Of a stretch of 64,000 nucleotides of DNA, positions 23,849 through 32,937 are shown in pieces. The notes under the pieces are model-generated. The model saw nothing but the letters and a program-made list of their open reading frames with translations. It was not told the DNA's origin and searched no databases. The DNA is taken from the NCBI RefSeq assembly GCF_019468465.1, contig NZ_CP080519.1, forward strand, positions 3,983,001 to 4,047,000, written 5' to 3'. The position numbers and the translations under genes were made by a program. How positions within the stretch are numbered: position 1 is the first letter of the stretch; every line of letters begins with the position of its first letter. This DNA is from Amycolatopsis sp. DSM 110486 (GTDB lineage Bacteria; Actinomycetota; Actinomycetes; Mycobacteriales; Pseudonocardiaceae).

Positions 23849-24790
23849 GTGCCCCTCAGACCACGTTCGCTGCGTCCCGCCCGCTCCGCCGTCGCTCAAG
23901 AAGTCCCTGAAGACACACCGATTCCCGAACAGGTCTGGCAGCGCGTGCCCGCCGATGAACTGGTCACGCTCGTTTCCCTGATCCTTGTGGCACATGATTT
24001 TCCCGACGATCGTGCGCGCATGGCCTCGGAAGCCTTGTGCCACGGCGATCTCACGGGTTCGCCCGACACCGGCGTCGTGGAGCTGCTGCGAATTCACCTG
24101 CCCGCTTTGGAAAACGGTGAGGTCGCGGCGCGCGCCGAGCCGTTGCTGATCGCCGACCGCGGTGCCGCCGCGCTCATCGACTACCGGCGCGCCACCGGCC
24201 TGTGGGCCGTCGGCGACGCGATGGACCGCGCCGTCACGCGGGCCGGGCGCTTCGGCGTCGGGCTGATTTCGATGCGGGGCGTCGGGCCGTTCGGTCGCGT
24301 CGGGCACCACGCGGCGCGCGCGTTGCCCCACGGGATGATCGGCCTGGTGATGGCCGCCGGCGAGGTCGGTGCCGGCCACCCGCTCGGCATGGCCGCGCCC
24401 GCCGGCGCATACCCGGAGTTCGTCCTCGACGTCGACCTGGGCGACGCCTCGCGCAACCCGCAGTTCGCGGGCTTCGCGTTGCTCGTGGACGTGCTGGCGG
24501 GCGTGCTCTCCGGCGTCGCCGACCACGAGAACGACACGGGCCTGCTCGTGCTCGCCATCGCACCCACCACGCTGCGCAGCGCCGACGGCTTCTACCGCGC
24601 GGCCAGCGCCTTGTTCGGCAGCATGCTCGGCTGGGAAGGCGGCACGCCGATCCGCTACCCGGGCTGGCGCGAAGCCCAGTACCTCGAACAATGCCGGGCG
24701 CTGGGCGTGCCCCTCAGCGCCCCGGTGCGGCGTCAGCTCGATTCGCTGGCGCTCGGGTTGGGGCTACCGCCGCTGACCAGCATGGGTTAG
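23849..24790 (+). CDS. Malate/L-lactate dehydrogenase (Ldh2) family oxidoreductase
   Basis: A protein of about 313 residues of the Ldh2 fold (malate, sulfolactate, ureidoglycolate dehydrogenases). Family blocks are DDRARMASEALCHGDLTG near the N-terminus, the cofactor-side GVGLISMRGVGPFGRVGHHAARAL and GHPLGMAAPAGAYPEFVLDVDLG. The usual Asn-Ser-His is replaced by Arg-Gly-Val here, so substrate preference is open. The start is uncertain: GTG at 23849 or TTG at 23831. Its stop overlaps the end of the S4 gene on the other strand. Confidence 0.75.
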   Translation: MPLRPRSLRPARSAVAQEVPEDTPIPEQVWQRVPADELVTLVSLILVAHDFPDDRARMASEALCHGDLTGSPDTGVVELLRIHLPALENGEVAARAEPLLIADRGAAALIDYRRATGLWAVGDAMDRAVTRAGRFGVGLISMRGVGPFGRVGHHAARALPHGMIGLVMAAGEVGAGHPLGMAAPAGAYPEFVLDVDLGDASRNPQFAGFALLVDVLAGVLSGVADHENDTGLLVLAIAPTTLRSADGFYRAASALFGSMLGWEGGTPIRYPGWREAQYLEQCRALGVPLSAPVRRQLDSLALGLGLPPLTSMG

Positions 24791-25014
24791 CGCGCGAGCG
24801 CCACCCGTCCGCGGTCGCCACCGACGGCCACCACGTCGCCGTCGGAGAGCTGGCGGCCGCGGCGGGTCTCGACCTCGTCGTTCACGGTGACCTCTTCGTT
24901 CTCGATGAGGTCCTTGGCGTGGCCGCCGTCCTCGGCGAGACCGGCCAGCTTCAGGAACTGGCCGAGCCGGATCGGTTCGCCGGTGATGGGCACGTCACGC
25001 ACGGGCTCGCTCAT
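24787..25014 (-). CDS. S4-domain RNA-binding protein (YbcJ-like)
   Basis: A 75-residue single-domain S4 protein. The pattern RLGQFLKLAGLAEDGGHAKDLI followed by VTVNDEVETRRGRQLSDGDVV is the complete S4 fold of the YbcJ/YaaA type. Such proteins bind structured RNA and may act in ribosome function or rescue. The ATG at 25014 (MSEPVRDVP) is chosen; upstream residues are Arg/Thr-rich and unlikely. Confidence 0.87.
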   Translation of the reverse strand: MSEPVRDVPITGEPIRLGQFLKLAGLAEDGGHAKDLIENEEVTVNDEVETRRGRQLSDGDVVAVGGDRGRVALAR

Positions 25015-25039
25015 ACGCCGCATCATCCGCCATCGGCGC

Positions 25040-25792
25040 TCATGGGCGCGAGGTGGCTTGCCGGTACAGCGCGGTGACGTCGTCGTCGAAGTAGCTGGAG
25101 TACGACACGTCGTCGGTATCGCCGCCGGTCTCAAAGCCGCCGATCACGCCGACGACGGTGCCGAGCTTCGTGCGCGGGTGGGCGTCGACCACGAACGGGC
25201 CGCCGCTGGTGCCGGTGGCGAAGCCTGGGCAGTCCACGCGCAGCTGGAACGTGTCCTCCTTCGACGTCGTCGTGCTGCAGACGGCGGGGACGTCGGAGCC
25301 GTCGGGGTAGCCGGTGACCGTCACGGATCGCGCGAACGGACCGTTCGCGCCGAGGCGGTTCGCGCCCGTCACGGTCTCGAGCGGTCCACTCGCGCCGGCC
25401 TGGTGGGCGGTGGCGAAGCCGACGTCGAGGTCCGGGTCGGAGTCGTCGGCCCAGCCCTGCGCCACGAGCTCGTCGCCGACATCCCAGAAGCCGAACGGAG
25501 CGACGCCGTCGTGGAAGCCGGGCGCGAAGGTGACGCCGGTGAAGTACGTGCCGCCCGCGCGGTCGTGGAGGCAGTGGGCGGCGGTGAGCAGCTCGTCGCC
25601 GCGGTCGCTGTGGACGACGCTCGCGGTGCAGTAGTGGGAGCCGTTGAGGAACAGCGCGCCGACGGCCGCGGTGTCGGGCTGTGAAGCCGTTTGCGCTGGT
25701 GACGCACGGTGTCCGGCGACGGCCACGACGGTCCCCGTCGCGCCGAGCACCACCACCGCGCCCAGCGCGAGCACCACCCGTGCCCGCCGCAT
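25040..25792 (-). CDS. Secreted trypsin-like serine protease
   Basis: A 250-residue exported chymotrypsin-fold protease. An N-terminal hydrophobic signal (VVLALGAVVVLGATGTVVAV) is followed by the triad: His73 in LLTAAHCLH, Asp123 in DPDLDVGFA and Ser196 in GTSGGPF. It lacks a long pro-domain. It is one of several exported peptidases in this stretch. Substrate specificity cannot be read from sequence. It diverges from the SDR gene, with only 68 bp between starts. Confidence 0.87.
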   Translation of the reverse strand: MRRARVVLALGAVVVLGATGTVVAVAGHRASPAQTASQPDTAAVGALFLNGSHYCTASVVHSDRGDELLTAAHCLHDRAGGTYFTGVTFAPGFHDGVAPFGFWDVGDELVAQGWADDSDPDLDVGFATAHQAGASGPLETVTGANRLGANGPFARSVTVTGYPDGSDVPAVCSTTTSKEDTFQLRVDCPGFATGTSGGPFVVDAHPRTKLGTVVGVIGGFETGGDTDDVSYSSYFDDDVTALYRQATSRP

Positions 25793-25860
25793 CCATCCTC
25801 CCGAAGATCGCTCCCGCCACTAGTATCCAAAACCTGGAGCACCGGACGAGGGGAGCGGCG

Positions 25861-26694
25861 ATGAAGGAGTTCACCGACAAGGTCGCGGTCATCACCGGAG
25901 CGGGCTCGGGCATCGGCCGCGCGCTCGCGCTCGGGCTGGGCCTGCGCGGCGCGCGGCTGGCACTGTCCGATGTGGACGCCGAGGGCCTGGAGAGCACGGT
26001 CGAGGCGGCGAAGGCGCAGGGTGCGGACGTACGGGGTTACTCGCTCGACGTCTCCGACCGCGCCGCCGTACTTGTGCACGCGGACGAGGTGGCCAGTGCG
26101 TTCGGCCGCGTCAACGTCGTGGTCAACAACGCCGGCGTCGCGCTGGGCGCCACGGTGGAGGACATGACGTTCGAGGACTACGACTGGCTGATGGGGATCA
26201 ACCTCGGCGGCGTCGTGAACGGGACCAAGGCGTTCCTGCCGCACCTCATCGGCTCCGGCGATGGACACCTCGTGAACATTTCGAGCGTGTTCGGATTCGT
26301 CGGAGTGCCCACTCAGAGTGCTTACAACGCGGCCAAGTTCGCCGTTCGCGGATTCACCGAGGCGTTGCGCGAAGAAATGCTCGCGGCGCGTCATCCGGTG
26401 GCCGTGAGCTGCGTGCACCCGGGCGGCATCAAGACCAACATCGCCCGCCACGCGCGCGGCGGCAACGACGGCGATCAGGAGGCCGCGGCGGCGGGCTTCG
26501 AGAAAATTGCGCTGACCACACCGAAGAAAGCCGCCGAAACGATCATCCGCGGGGTGGAACGGCGGTCCGCCAGGATCCTCATCGGACCCGACGCGTACGT
26601 CATCGACGCCATCCCGCGATTGCTCGGGTCGGCGTATCAGCGGCCGCTCGCGACTATGGCGCGGCTCGGCTTCAAACGGATGGGGAAGAACTGA
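25861..26694 (+). CDS. Short-chain dehydrogenase/reductase
   Basis: A 277-residue SDR. The cofactor motif is TGAGSGIGRALALG (residues 12-25), NNAG appears in NVVVNNAGVAL, and the catalytic Ser and Tyr-x3-Lys are in NISSVFGFVGVPTQSAYNAAKFAVRG. An Asp at the end of the second strand (LSDVDAEG) suggests NAD preference. The C-terminal extension (RILIGPDAYVIDAIPRLLGSAYQRPLATMARLG) is typical of actinobacterial SDRs acting on lipids or steroids. The substrate is unknown. Confidence 0.88.
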   Translation: MKEFTDKVAVITGAGSGIGRALALGLGLRGARLALSDVDAEGLESTVEAAKAQGADVRGYSLDVSDRAAVLVHADEVASAFGRVNVVVNNAGVALGATVEDMTFEDYDWLMGINLGGVVNGTKAFLPHLIGSGDGHLVNISSVFGFVGVPTQSAYNAAKFAVRGFTEALREEMLAARHPVAVSCVHPGGIKTNIARHARGGNDGDQEAAAAGFEKIALTTPKKAAETIIRGVERRSARILIGPDAYVIDAIPRLLGSAYQRPLATMARLGFKRMGKN

Positions 26695-26832
26695 ATCGCG
26701 TCCGACGTGCGGGAGTTCGGTTGCCCCGGAAAGTCACCGTCACCCAATGGAGTTGCCTTTCTGACAAACCCGTCGGAAATGCACCAGAATGCTGACGTCC
26801 ATCCGAGTGCCCGTACCCCGGAGGTACCTTCC

Positions 26833-27516
26833 ATGCCGCGCACCGCCGAGCGACGCGCCACCTCGCCCGCCGATGAGCTGCTCGACCGCACCGGCATCCT
26901 CGCGGCGAGCGTGCCGCGCGGGCGCCGCAGTCCGGAGGACACCCAGCCGATCCCCGTGGTGCCCGCCCTCCTGCCCATCGCCGGCGACGGGGCCAGCGCC
27001 ACGGTGCTCGCGTTTCTCGCGCCGCGCCCGCGCGTCGTCGCCCGCCGCCGCACGCGCGGATGGGTCGCCGGCACCGCCGCTTTGGCCCTGCTCGCCCTCG
27101 GCTGGTTCGCCGGCGGTCTCTTCTCGGGCTCCTTCACCGGCCGCACCACCACCGATGACGTCGCCGTGCCGGCCGACCAGCGCGAGCTTGTCGCCCCGGC
27201 CGCTCCGCTTCCAGCCCCCGCCTCGACGCCTGTCGCCCCCGCCGCGCCCCCGGCCGCCCCGGTGACCGTGTACGTCCCGGTCCCCGACCACAAGGCCGCC
27301 ACGCCCGCGAAGCAGCACGTTGCCAGCCGCCCCACCACCCCCCGCACCTCCGCCGGCGGTTCCGACCACCGCCCCACCTCCACCCCGGACGACGACGACC
27401 TCCGCTCCGACACGAAGTCCACTCCAGCCAAGTCACCGGCCGCCACGCAGTTCGACGAGTACATGTCGCAGTGGCAGCCGTGGATCGACTTGGCGGACCG
27501 AATGTCACGTCGCTGA
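26833..27516 (+). CDS. Single-pass membrane protein with Pro/Ala-rich outer region
   Basis: A 227-residue protein of unknown family. Residues 1-73 are cytoplasmic and Arg-rich. One membrane segment follows (GWVAGTAALALLALGWFAGGLFSG, about 74-97). The rest is a low-complexity Pro/Ala/Thr region ending in an ordered-looking tail (QFDEYMSQWQPWIDLADRMSRR). A GGAGG box eight bases upstream fixes the ATG at 26833. The layout suggests a surface stalk or an anti-sigma-like membrane protein, but no domain supports either. Confidence 0.65.
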   Translation: MPRTAERRATSPADELLDRTGILAASVPRGRRSPEDTQPIPVVPALLPIAGDGASATVLAFLAPRPRVVARRRTRGWVAGTAALALLALGWFAGGLFSGSFTGRTTTDDVAVPADQRELVAPAAPLPAPASTPVAPAAPPAAPVTVYVPVPDHKAATPAKQHVASRPTTPRTSAGGSDHRPTSTPDDDDLRSDTKSTPAKSPAATQFDEYMSQWQPWIDLADRMSRR

Positions 27517-27543
27517 CCAGCGGTTCTTTGAGTCCGGCCAGGG

Positions 27544-28200
27544 TCAGCCGATCCAGACGTACTCGTGTTCCGGGCGTCCGGTCGCCCCGTAGCGCAGGCG
27601 CATTTCCACCGCGCCCGAGTCGGCCAGGGCGGTGAGGTAGCGCTGGGCCGTGGCGCGCGCCATGCCCAGCTCGCCAGCGATCTCCGCTGCCGACAGCGGA
27701 GCGCCCGACGTCCGCAGCTGCTCCGACACGAGGCGGGCCGTCGCGCTGGACTGGCCCTTCGGGGTGGTCGCGCGGTCCTGGTCGTGCAGTGCCCGGTAGG
27801 CGCGGTCGACGTCGTCCTGGGTGAAGGGGCGGTCGGTGGTCACCTGGGTGCGGAAGCGGGCGTACGCGGTGAGCCGCTCGGCCAGCTGACGCGTCGTGAA
27901 GGGCTTGATCAGGTAGTTCAGGGCGCCGGCGCGGATGGCGGCGGTGATGGACGCCGCGTCGGTCGCGGCGGAGAGGACGATGGTGTCCGTCGCGAGGTCC
28001 GGCAGCACGGAGAGGCCGGGCTCGTCGGGCAGGTAGACGTCGAGCAGCACGAGGTCCGGCGTCAGTTCGCGCACGCGGGCGCGCGCCTCCGCGGCGGTGT
28101 GCGCGATGCCAGCGACAGTGAAGCCCGGCACCTCCGCCACGAACCCTGCGTGGACGCCCGCCACCCGGAAGTCGTCGTCGACGATGAGCGTGCGGATCAT
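27544..28200 (-). CDS. Response regulator, CitB/DcuR family
   Basis: A 218-residue regulator. The receiver domain has Asp8-Asp9, the phosphorylatable Asp54 in VLLDVYLPDE and Lys99 in YLIKPF. The C-terminal helix-turn-helix (PLSAAEIAGELGMARATAQRYLTALADSGAVEMRLRYG) is of the CitB/DcuR type. These regulators usually answer citrate or C4-dicarboxylate sensing kinases and turn on transport. It overlaps the kinase gene upstream by four bases. The divergent ABC importer at 29.96 kb is the likely target (inference). Confidence 0.9.
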   Translation of the reverse strand: MIRTLIVDDDFRVAGVHAGFVAEVPGFTVAGIAHTAAEARARVRELTPDLVLLDVYLPDEPGLSVLPDLATDTIVLSAATDAASITAAIRAGALNYLIKPFTTRQLAERLTAYARFRTQVTTDRPFTQDDVDRAYRALHDQDRATTPKGQSSATARLVSEQLRTSGAPLSAAEIAGELGMARATAQRYLTALADSGAVEMRLRYGATGRPEHEYVWIG

Positions 28201-29819
28201 GAGCGAGCCTCCACCAGCAGATCAGGGAGTTTCGCGACGAACAACGCGCCCGCCGCCTCGCCGCCGGCGTCGGCGAGCCAGACGTCCCCGCCGCGAACGC
28301 GGGCCGCCTGCCGCGCGAGGGCGAGCCCCAGCCCGTGGCCGGGCGTGAGTTTCGTCGAGACGCCTTCGTCGAAGAGTGTGTCACGCAACGGCTCCGGCAC
28401 GCCGAGCCCGCTGTCCACAACGGACACGTGCAGCGCCGAGCCCTCCGCGAACAGCCCGACCTCCACCGTCGCCGGCCGGCGCGGACCCATGCGGGCGGCG
28501 TGCAGGGCGTTGTCCACGAGGTTGCCGATCACGGTCCCGGTCGCGACGGGGTCGGTCACCGAGCCGCGCACGAACGAGTCGTCCGCCAGCTTCAGCTCCA
28601 CGCCCTTTTCCAGCCCCTGCTCGGATTTCGCCACCAGCAACGCCTGCAGGTACGGGTCGCGCACCGCGTCTCCACCCAGCGGAGCCGAGCGCGCGGACGT
28701 CGTCTCGGTCAGCGTCTGCAGGTACTCCTCAGCCTCTGCGTGGTGCCCGAGCTGCAACAGCCCCGACAACGTGTGCAGCCGGTTCGCGAACTCGTGCCGC
28801 TGCGCGCGCAGGCCGTCGGACAGCGAGCGGATGCCGTCGAGCTCGCGGCTGAGCGTGTCGAGGTCGGTGCGGTCGCGGAACGTCAGCACGGTGCCAAGCG
28901 CCCGGTCCTCTCGCTGCACCGCGCGGGAGTTCATCACCAGCACGCGGTTTCCCGCCACCGCAAGGAGATTGTCCACGGGCTGCCCGTCGGCCACGGCCTT
29001 GCGCACCCGCGGCGACAGCTCCAGCTCGTCCAAAGTGGCCCCCACCGGCAGGTCGATCCCGAGCAGCCGCTCGGCTTCGTCGTTGCGCACCGACACCCGG
29101 CGTGACCCGTCGACGGCCAGCATCCCCTCGCCGATCCCGTGCAGCACGGCTTCGCGTTCGTAGAGCAGCTCGGTCAGCTCGTGCGGTTCGAGGCCGTGGG
29201 TCACGCGGCGCAGCCGGCGGTTGAGCAGTGCGGACGCGCCGGCGCCGAGCAGCAGCGCGCCCGCCGCGAAAGGAAGCGTGATCAGCAGCAGCCGGTCGAA
29301 GTCCTCGGTCAGCTTGCCGACCTGGTAGCCGACGCTGACCTCGCCGACCACTCGTTTCCCTTGCCAGATCGGCGTCTTGCTCCGCACGGAAGGCCCGAGC
29401 GTGCCGCCGTCGAACTCGCTGATGACATCGTTGCCCGCCAGCGCTTCCGCTGCCGAGGTACTGACCTTGTCGCCGATCTCGGTCGGCGTCGGGTGTGCGA
29501 GGCGGATGCCGCGGTCGTCCGTGACCACCACGAACAGCGCGCCATTGACCTTCGACACCGCGGCCGCGTGCGCCTCCAGCACCCCACCTTGCCGCCGCGC
29601 CGCCGCACCCTCCACCACCACGGGGTCCACCGCCACCGACTTCGCGACCGCCAGGGCGCGCTCGCCGTATTGCTCCGTCAACGTCGACCGCAGCTGCCAG
29701 CTCACGAGAGCGACGCCGAGCCCCACCACCAGCACCACCACCCCGATCTGCAACAGCAGGACCTGGCGGGTGAACCGCATGCGTTCGAACAACGCCCACT
29801 TCGGCATGCCAGGCAACAT
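28197..29819 (-). CDS. Sensor histidine kinase, CitA/DcuS family
   Basis: A kinase of about 540 residues. A membrane segment (VLLLQIGVVVLVVGLGVALVSW) leads into an extracytoplasmic sensor domain (DDRGIRLAHPTPTEIGDKVSTSA) of the CitA/DcuS type. A second membrane segment (LLLITLPFAAGALLLGAGASALL) and a PAS-like region follow, then the phospho-acceptor block QRHEFANRLHTLSGLLQLG. The ATPase domain contains GNLVDNALHAA and DSGLGVPE. The start is 29819 or the nearby ATG at 29807. It would sense a small carboxylate-type ligand outside the cell and phosphorylate the adjacent regulator. Confidence 0.9.
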   Translation of the reverse strand: MLPGMPKWALFERMRFTRQVLLLQIGVVVLVVGLGVALVSWQLRSTLTEQYGERALAVAKSVAVDPVVVEGAAARRQGGVLEAHAAAVSKVNGALFVVVTDDRGIRLAHPTPTEIGDKVSTSAAEALAGNDVISEFDGGTLGPSVRSKTPIWQGKRVVGEVSVGYQVGKLTEDFDRLLLITLPFAAGALLLGAGASALLNRRLRRVTHGLEPHELTELLYEREAVLHGIGEGMLAVDGSRRVSVRNDEAERLLGIDLPVGATLDELELSPRVRKAVADGQPVDNLLAVAGNRVLVMNSRAVQREDRALGTVLTFRDRTDLDTLSRELDGIRSLSDGLRAQRHEFANRLHTLSGLLQLGHHAEAEEYLQTLTETTSARSAPLGGDAVRDPYLQALLVAKSEQGLEKGVELKLADDSFVRGSVTDPVATGTVIGNLVDNALHAARMGPRRPATVEVGLFAEGSALHVSVVDSGLGVPEPLRDTLFDEGVSTKLTPGHGLGLALARQAARVRGGDVWLADAGGEAAGALFVAKLPDLLVEARS

Positions 29820-29961
29820 ACCCCCAGCTCAGGGCCGTGCGCGAAATGAGCAAAACGTGGAGAACGAGCAGAGCGCACGCAGAACGTCGACAAGCTTCCC
29901 GGGCTCTTGATGCGCTCTTAACCTCCGTCGCAGTCCCCACCGTGACGAAGGAGTCACCACG

Positions 29962-30768
29962 ATGGCGCCACCCCTCATCGAACTCGAGCACGCGACCAAG
30001 AGGTTCCCCAGCGGCTCCGGGTCCGTGCACACCGCGGTCCGCGACCTGACCATGACCGTGCAGCCGGGCGAGTTCGTCGCGGTCGTCGGTCCCACCGGCT
30101 GCGGCAAGTCGACCACGTTGTCCCTGGTCAGCGGCCTGCAGCCGGCCTCGGCCGGCAGCGTCCGCGTGAACGGCGCCGAGGTGAAGTCCATTCCGGACGG
30201 TGTGGGCTACATGTTCCAGACCGACGCCGTGATGCCGTGGCGTTCGGTGCTGGATAACGTCGCGTCCGGCCCGCGCTTCCGCGGAGTGTCCAAAGCGGAC
30301 GCTCGCGAGAAGGCCCGTGACTGGATCGGCCGCGTGGGGCTCGAAGGCTTCGAGAAGTACTACCCCCACCAGCTTTCCGGCGGCATGCGCAAGCGCGTCG
30401 CCCTGGCGCAGACGCTGGTCACCGACCCGAAGATCCTGCTGATGGACGAGCCGTTCTCCGCGCTCGACGTGCAGACCCGCGCCCTCATGCAGGACGAGCT
30501 GCTGCGCTTGTGGTCCGGTTCCGGCGCCGCCGTGATCTTCGTGACGCACGACCTCGACGAGGCCATCGCGCTCGCCGACAAGGTCGTGGTTCTGACCACG
30601 AGCCCGGCGACGGTGAAGGACGTCTTCGAGATCCCGCTGGAACGTCCACGCAAGGTCGAGGACCTGCGCCTCACCGAAGAGTTCCGCTCGATCTACTCCG
30701 ACATCTGGGAATCGCTGCGCGGCGAGGTCGACAAGGCCCGCCAGAAGGGGGCGACCAGTGTCGCTTGA
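29962..30768 (+). CDS. Nitrate/sulfonate-type ABC importer ATPase
   Basis: A 268-residue ATPase of the NrtD/SsuB/TauB group. It has Walker A GPTGCGKSTT, Q-loop YMFQTDAVMPWRSV, signature LSGGMRKRVALAQ, Walker B ILLMDEPFSALD and the switch histidine in VTHDLDEAI. It powers uptake of an oxyanion, sulfonate or thiamine-pyrimidine-like substrate through the permease downstream, which it overlaps by 11 bases. A GAAGGAG box precedes the start. Confidence 0.9.
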   Translation: MAPPLIELEHATKRFPSGSGSVHTAVRDLTMTVQPGEFVAVVGPTGCGKSTTLSLVSGLQPASAGSVRVNGAEVKSIPDGVGYMFQTDAVMPWRSVLDNVASGPRFRGVSKADAREKARDWIGRVGLEGFEKYYPHQLSGGMRKRVALAQTLVTDPKILLMDEPFSALDVQTRALMQDELLRLWSGSGAAVIFVTHDLDEAIALADKVVVLTTSPATVKDVFEIPLERPRKVEDLRLTEEFRSIYSDIWESLRGEVDKARQKGATSVA

Positions 30769-31639
30769 CACCACCGCGGCACTGTCGGTGCCGGTGCTCG
30801 AAACCGAAGAGGACGTGCTCGCCAAGGCCAAGCGGTCCGCCGGGCGGCGCAAGCGGAACGTGTGGCTGCTGCGGCTGGCGATCGTCGTGGTGTGGCTCGG
30901 CAGCTGGGAGGTCGCCGGCCGCTACTGGATCGACCCGTTCTTCTACTCGATGCCCTCGAAGATCTGGGAACGGATCGTGGAGTGGTTCACGACCGGGACC
31001 GACTTCGGGTCCATCTGGTACCAGATCTTGGTGACGGTCGAGGAAGCCGTGATTGGCTTCGTGCTCGGCGCGATCGCCGGTGTGCTCTGCGGTGTGGTGC
31101 TGGGGCGCAGCCGTTATCTCGCGGAGGTGCTCGCCCCGTTCATCAAGGCCGCCAACGCTTTGCCGCGCATTGTGCTCGCCGCGTTGTTCGTGATCTGGTT
31201 CGGGCTCGGGCTCTCGTCGAAGATCGCGACCGTGTTCATCCTGGTGTTCTTCGCGGTGTTCTTCAATGCCTTCACCGGTGCTCGCGAGGTGGACCGCAAC
31301 CTGATCGACAATGCCCGCATCCTGGGCGCGACCCGGTGGCAGGTGCTGAAGTCGATCGTGCTGCCGAGCGCGACGTCGTGGATCCTGTCGTCGCTGCACG
31401 TAGCGTTCGGGTTCGCGCTGATCGGCGCAGTGGTCGGTGAGTACACGGGTGCCAAGGCGGGTATGGGTTTCCTGATCTCCAACGCGCAGGGCACGTTCGA
31501 CACCGCGGGTGTCTACGCCGGGATGCTGATCATCACGGTGGTCGCACTGTTCGCGGAGTGGCTGATCGGCACCGCGGAAAACCGACTGCTGAGTTGGCGG
31601 CCGCAGATGGCCGCGGACGACGGACGTCGGGACATCTGA
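30758..31639 (+). CDS. Nitrate/sulfonate-type ABC importer permease
   Basis: A 293-residue inner-membrane permease starting at GTG. It has about six membrane segments and the conserved EAA-type loop (NARILGATRWQVLKSIVLPSATSWIL) that contacts the ATPase. The family (BPD_transp_1) serves nitrate, sulfonate, taurine and pyrimidine precursors. Its stop overlaps the start of the binding-protein gene by one base. The three genes form one operon. Confidence 0.9.
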   Translation: MSLDTTAALSVPVLETEEDVLAKAKRSAGRRKRNVWLLRLAIVVVWLGSWEVAGRYWIDPFFYSMPSKIWERIVEWFTTGTDFGSIWYQILVTVEEAVIGFVLGAIAGVLCGVVLGRSRYLAEVLAPFIKAANALPRIVLAALFVIWFGLGLSSKIATVFILVFFAVFFNAFTGAREVDRNLIDNARILGATRWQVLKSIVLPSATSWILSSLHVAFGFALIGAVVGEYTGAKAGMGFLISNAQGTFDTAGVYAGMLIITVVALFAEWLIGTAENRLLSWRPQMAADDGRRDI

Positions 31640-32691
31640 TGCGTCTGAAAAGGACACTCGCGGTCGGCGCCGCTCTGCTCACCCTCGCCGGCGTCACGGC
31701 CTGCCGTGACTCGCGCCAGATCGACCTCGGCAACGGCGGGAAGCCGCACCTGAAGATCATGATCGGCGGCATCTCCAAGGTCATCTACCTCCCAGGTCAG
31801 CTCGCCCAGCAGCTCGGCGAATACGAGAAGCAGGGCCTCGACGTCGAGCTGTTCGACCAACCGTCGGGCGCGAATGCGGAGACGTCGCTGCTGGCCGGTG
31901 AGGTGCAGGCCGTGGTCGGGTTCTACGACCACACGATCGACCTCCAGGCCAAGGAGCAGTGCCTCACGAGCGTGGTGCAGTTCTCGAACGTTCCGGGTGA
32001 GGCCGAGATGGTCGCGTCCGCCAAGGCGCCGGAGATCCAGTCCGGAAAGGACTTCCGCGGCAAGAACCTCGGCGTGACGTCGCTGGGTTCGTCCACGGAC
32101 TTCCTCACCAAGGCGCTCGCGAGCCGCGGCGGAGTGGACGGCAAGGACTACACGCCGGTGAAGGTCGGCGCCGGCCAGACGTTCATTTCCGCCATGCAGC
32201 AGGGTTCCATCGACGCGGGCATGACCACGGACCCGACGATCGCGCAGCTCACCAACACCGGCCAGGCCAAGATCCTCTACGACATGCGCACGGTCGAGGG
32301 CACGCGCGCCGCGCTCGGCGGGCTGTACCCGGCCAGCTCGCTCTACATGAGCTGCGAGATCGTGAAGCGCTACCCGGACATCGTGCAGAAGCTGGCCAAC
32401 GCGTACGTGGATTCGTTGCGGTGGTTGAAGAACCACACGGCGGAGCAGGTCGCCGACGTGATGCCGCCGTCGTTCGCGGGCGGGGACAAGGCGTTGTACG
32501 TGAAGTCCCTCAAGGACAGTCTCCCGATGTTCACTGCCGACGGCCGCATGGATCCGGCCGGGGCGCGGAACGTGCTCAACGTGCTCGGCGCGTCGTCGAG
32601 CAACGTGAAGCCGAAGAAGGACCAGATCGACCTCTCGAAGACCTACACCACCCAGTTCGTGGACGCCGCGCTCACGCGCTCGGCGCGGTAG
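31639..32691 (+). CDS. ABC substrate-binding lipoprotein (NMT1/SsuA-like)
   Basis: A 350-residue solute-binding protein with a lipoprotein signal (lipobox LAGVTAC, Cys about residue 21). The mature domain opens LKIMIGGISKVIYLPGQLAQQLGEYEKQGLDVELFD and carries the typical SLLAGEVQAVVGFYDH and LGVTSLGSSTDFLTKAL hinge blocks of the NMT1/SsuA family. It captures the substrate outside and hands it to the permease. The substrate cannot be named. The upstream CitA/CitB-type kinase pair hints at a carboxylate or carboxylate-linked signal. Confidence 0.9.
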   Translation: MRLKRTLAVGAALLTLAGVTACRDSRQIDLGNGGKPHLKIMIGGISKVIYLPGQLAQQLGEYEKQGLDVELFDQPSGANAETSLLAGEVQAVVGFYDHTIDLQAKEQCLTSVVQFSNVPGEAEMVASAKAPEIQSGKDFRGKNLGVTSLGSSTDFLTKALASRGGVDGKDYTPVKVGAGQTFISAMQQGSIDAGMTTDPTIAQLTNTGQAKILYDMRTVEGTRAALGGLYPASSLYMSCEIVKRYPDIVQKLANAYVDSLRWLKNHTAEQVADVMPPSFAGGDKALYVKSLKDSLPMFTADGRMDPAGARNVLNVLGASSSNVKPKKDQIDLSKTYTTQFVDAALTRSAR

Positions 32692-32698
32692 TCCACCC

Positions 32699-32729
32699 GT
32701 GTCCGTCCTTCCGCGCGGAGGACGGACAC
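32699..32729 (+). terminator. Hairpin after the ABC importer operon
   Basis: Eleven-base arms GTGTCCGTCCT (32699-32709) and AGGACGGACAC (32719-32729) flank a GC-rich loop that can pair further (CCGCGCGG). It starts eight bases after the stop of the binding-protein gene. Confidence 0.7.
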
Positions 32730-32861
32730 ACCGTGGCGGCCGCCTCGCCTTCCCGGGGCGGCCGTCACGGACTTCGGCGTACAGAAGGGAAATTCGGGAC
32801 ATATTGGTGAAGTTTTCCCGAGATGTGAATACCCTTCGAAAGTAGCTACCCACCTGCTCAC

Positions 32862-32937
32862 GCGGATCCAACACTTGTTACCGGTGCGCACCGCCTGTAA
32901 CACCCCGAGTCCCCATCGGTGATCAGATTGGATCCGC
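32862..32937 (+). promoter_or_regulatory. Structured 5' leader of the G1 peptidase gene
   Basis: GCGGATCCAA (32862-32871) is the exact inverted repeat of TTGGATCCGC (32928-32937), which ends at the ATG. Inside are TGTTAC/GTAACA (32876-32881, 32897-32902) and the 12-base palindrome CGGTGCGCACCG (32882-32893). If transcribed, the outer stem would sequester the bases where the ribosome binds. Regulation by folding is inferred. Confidence 0.5.
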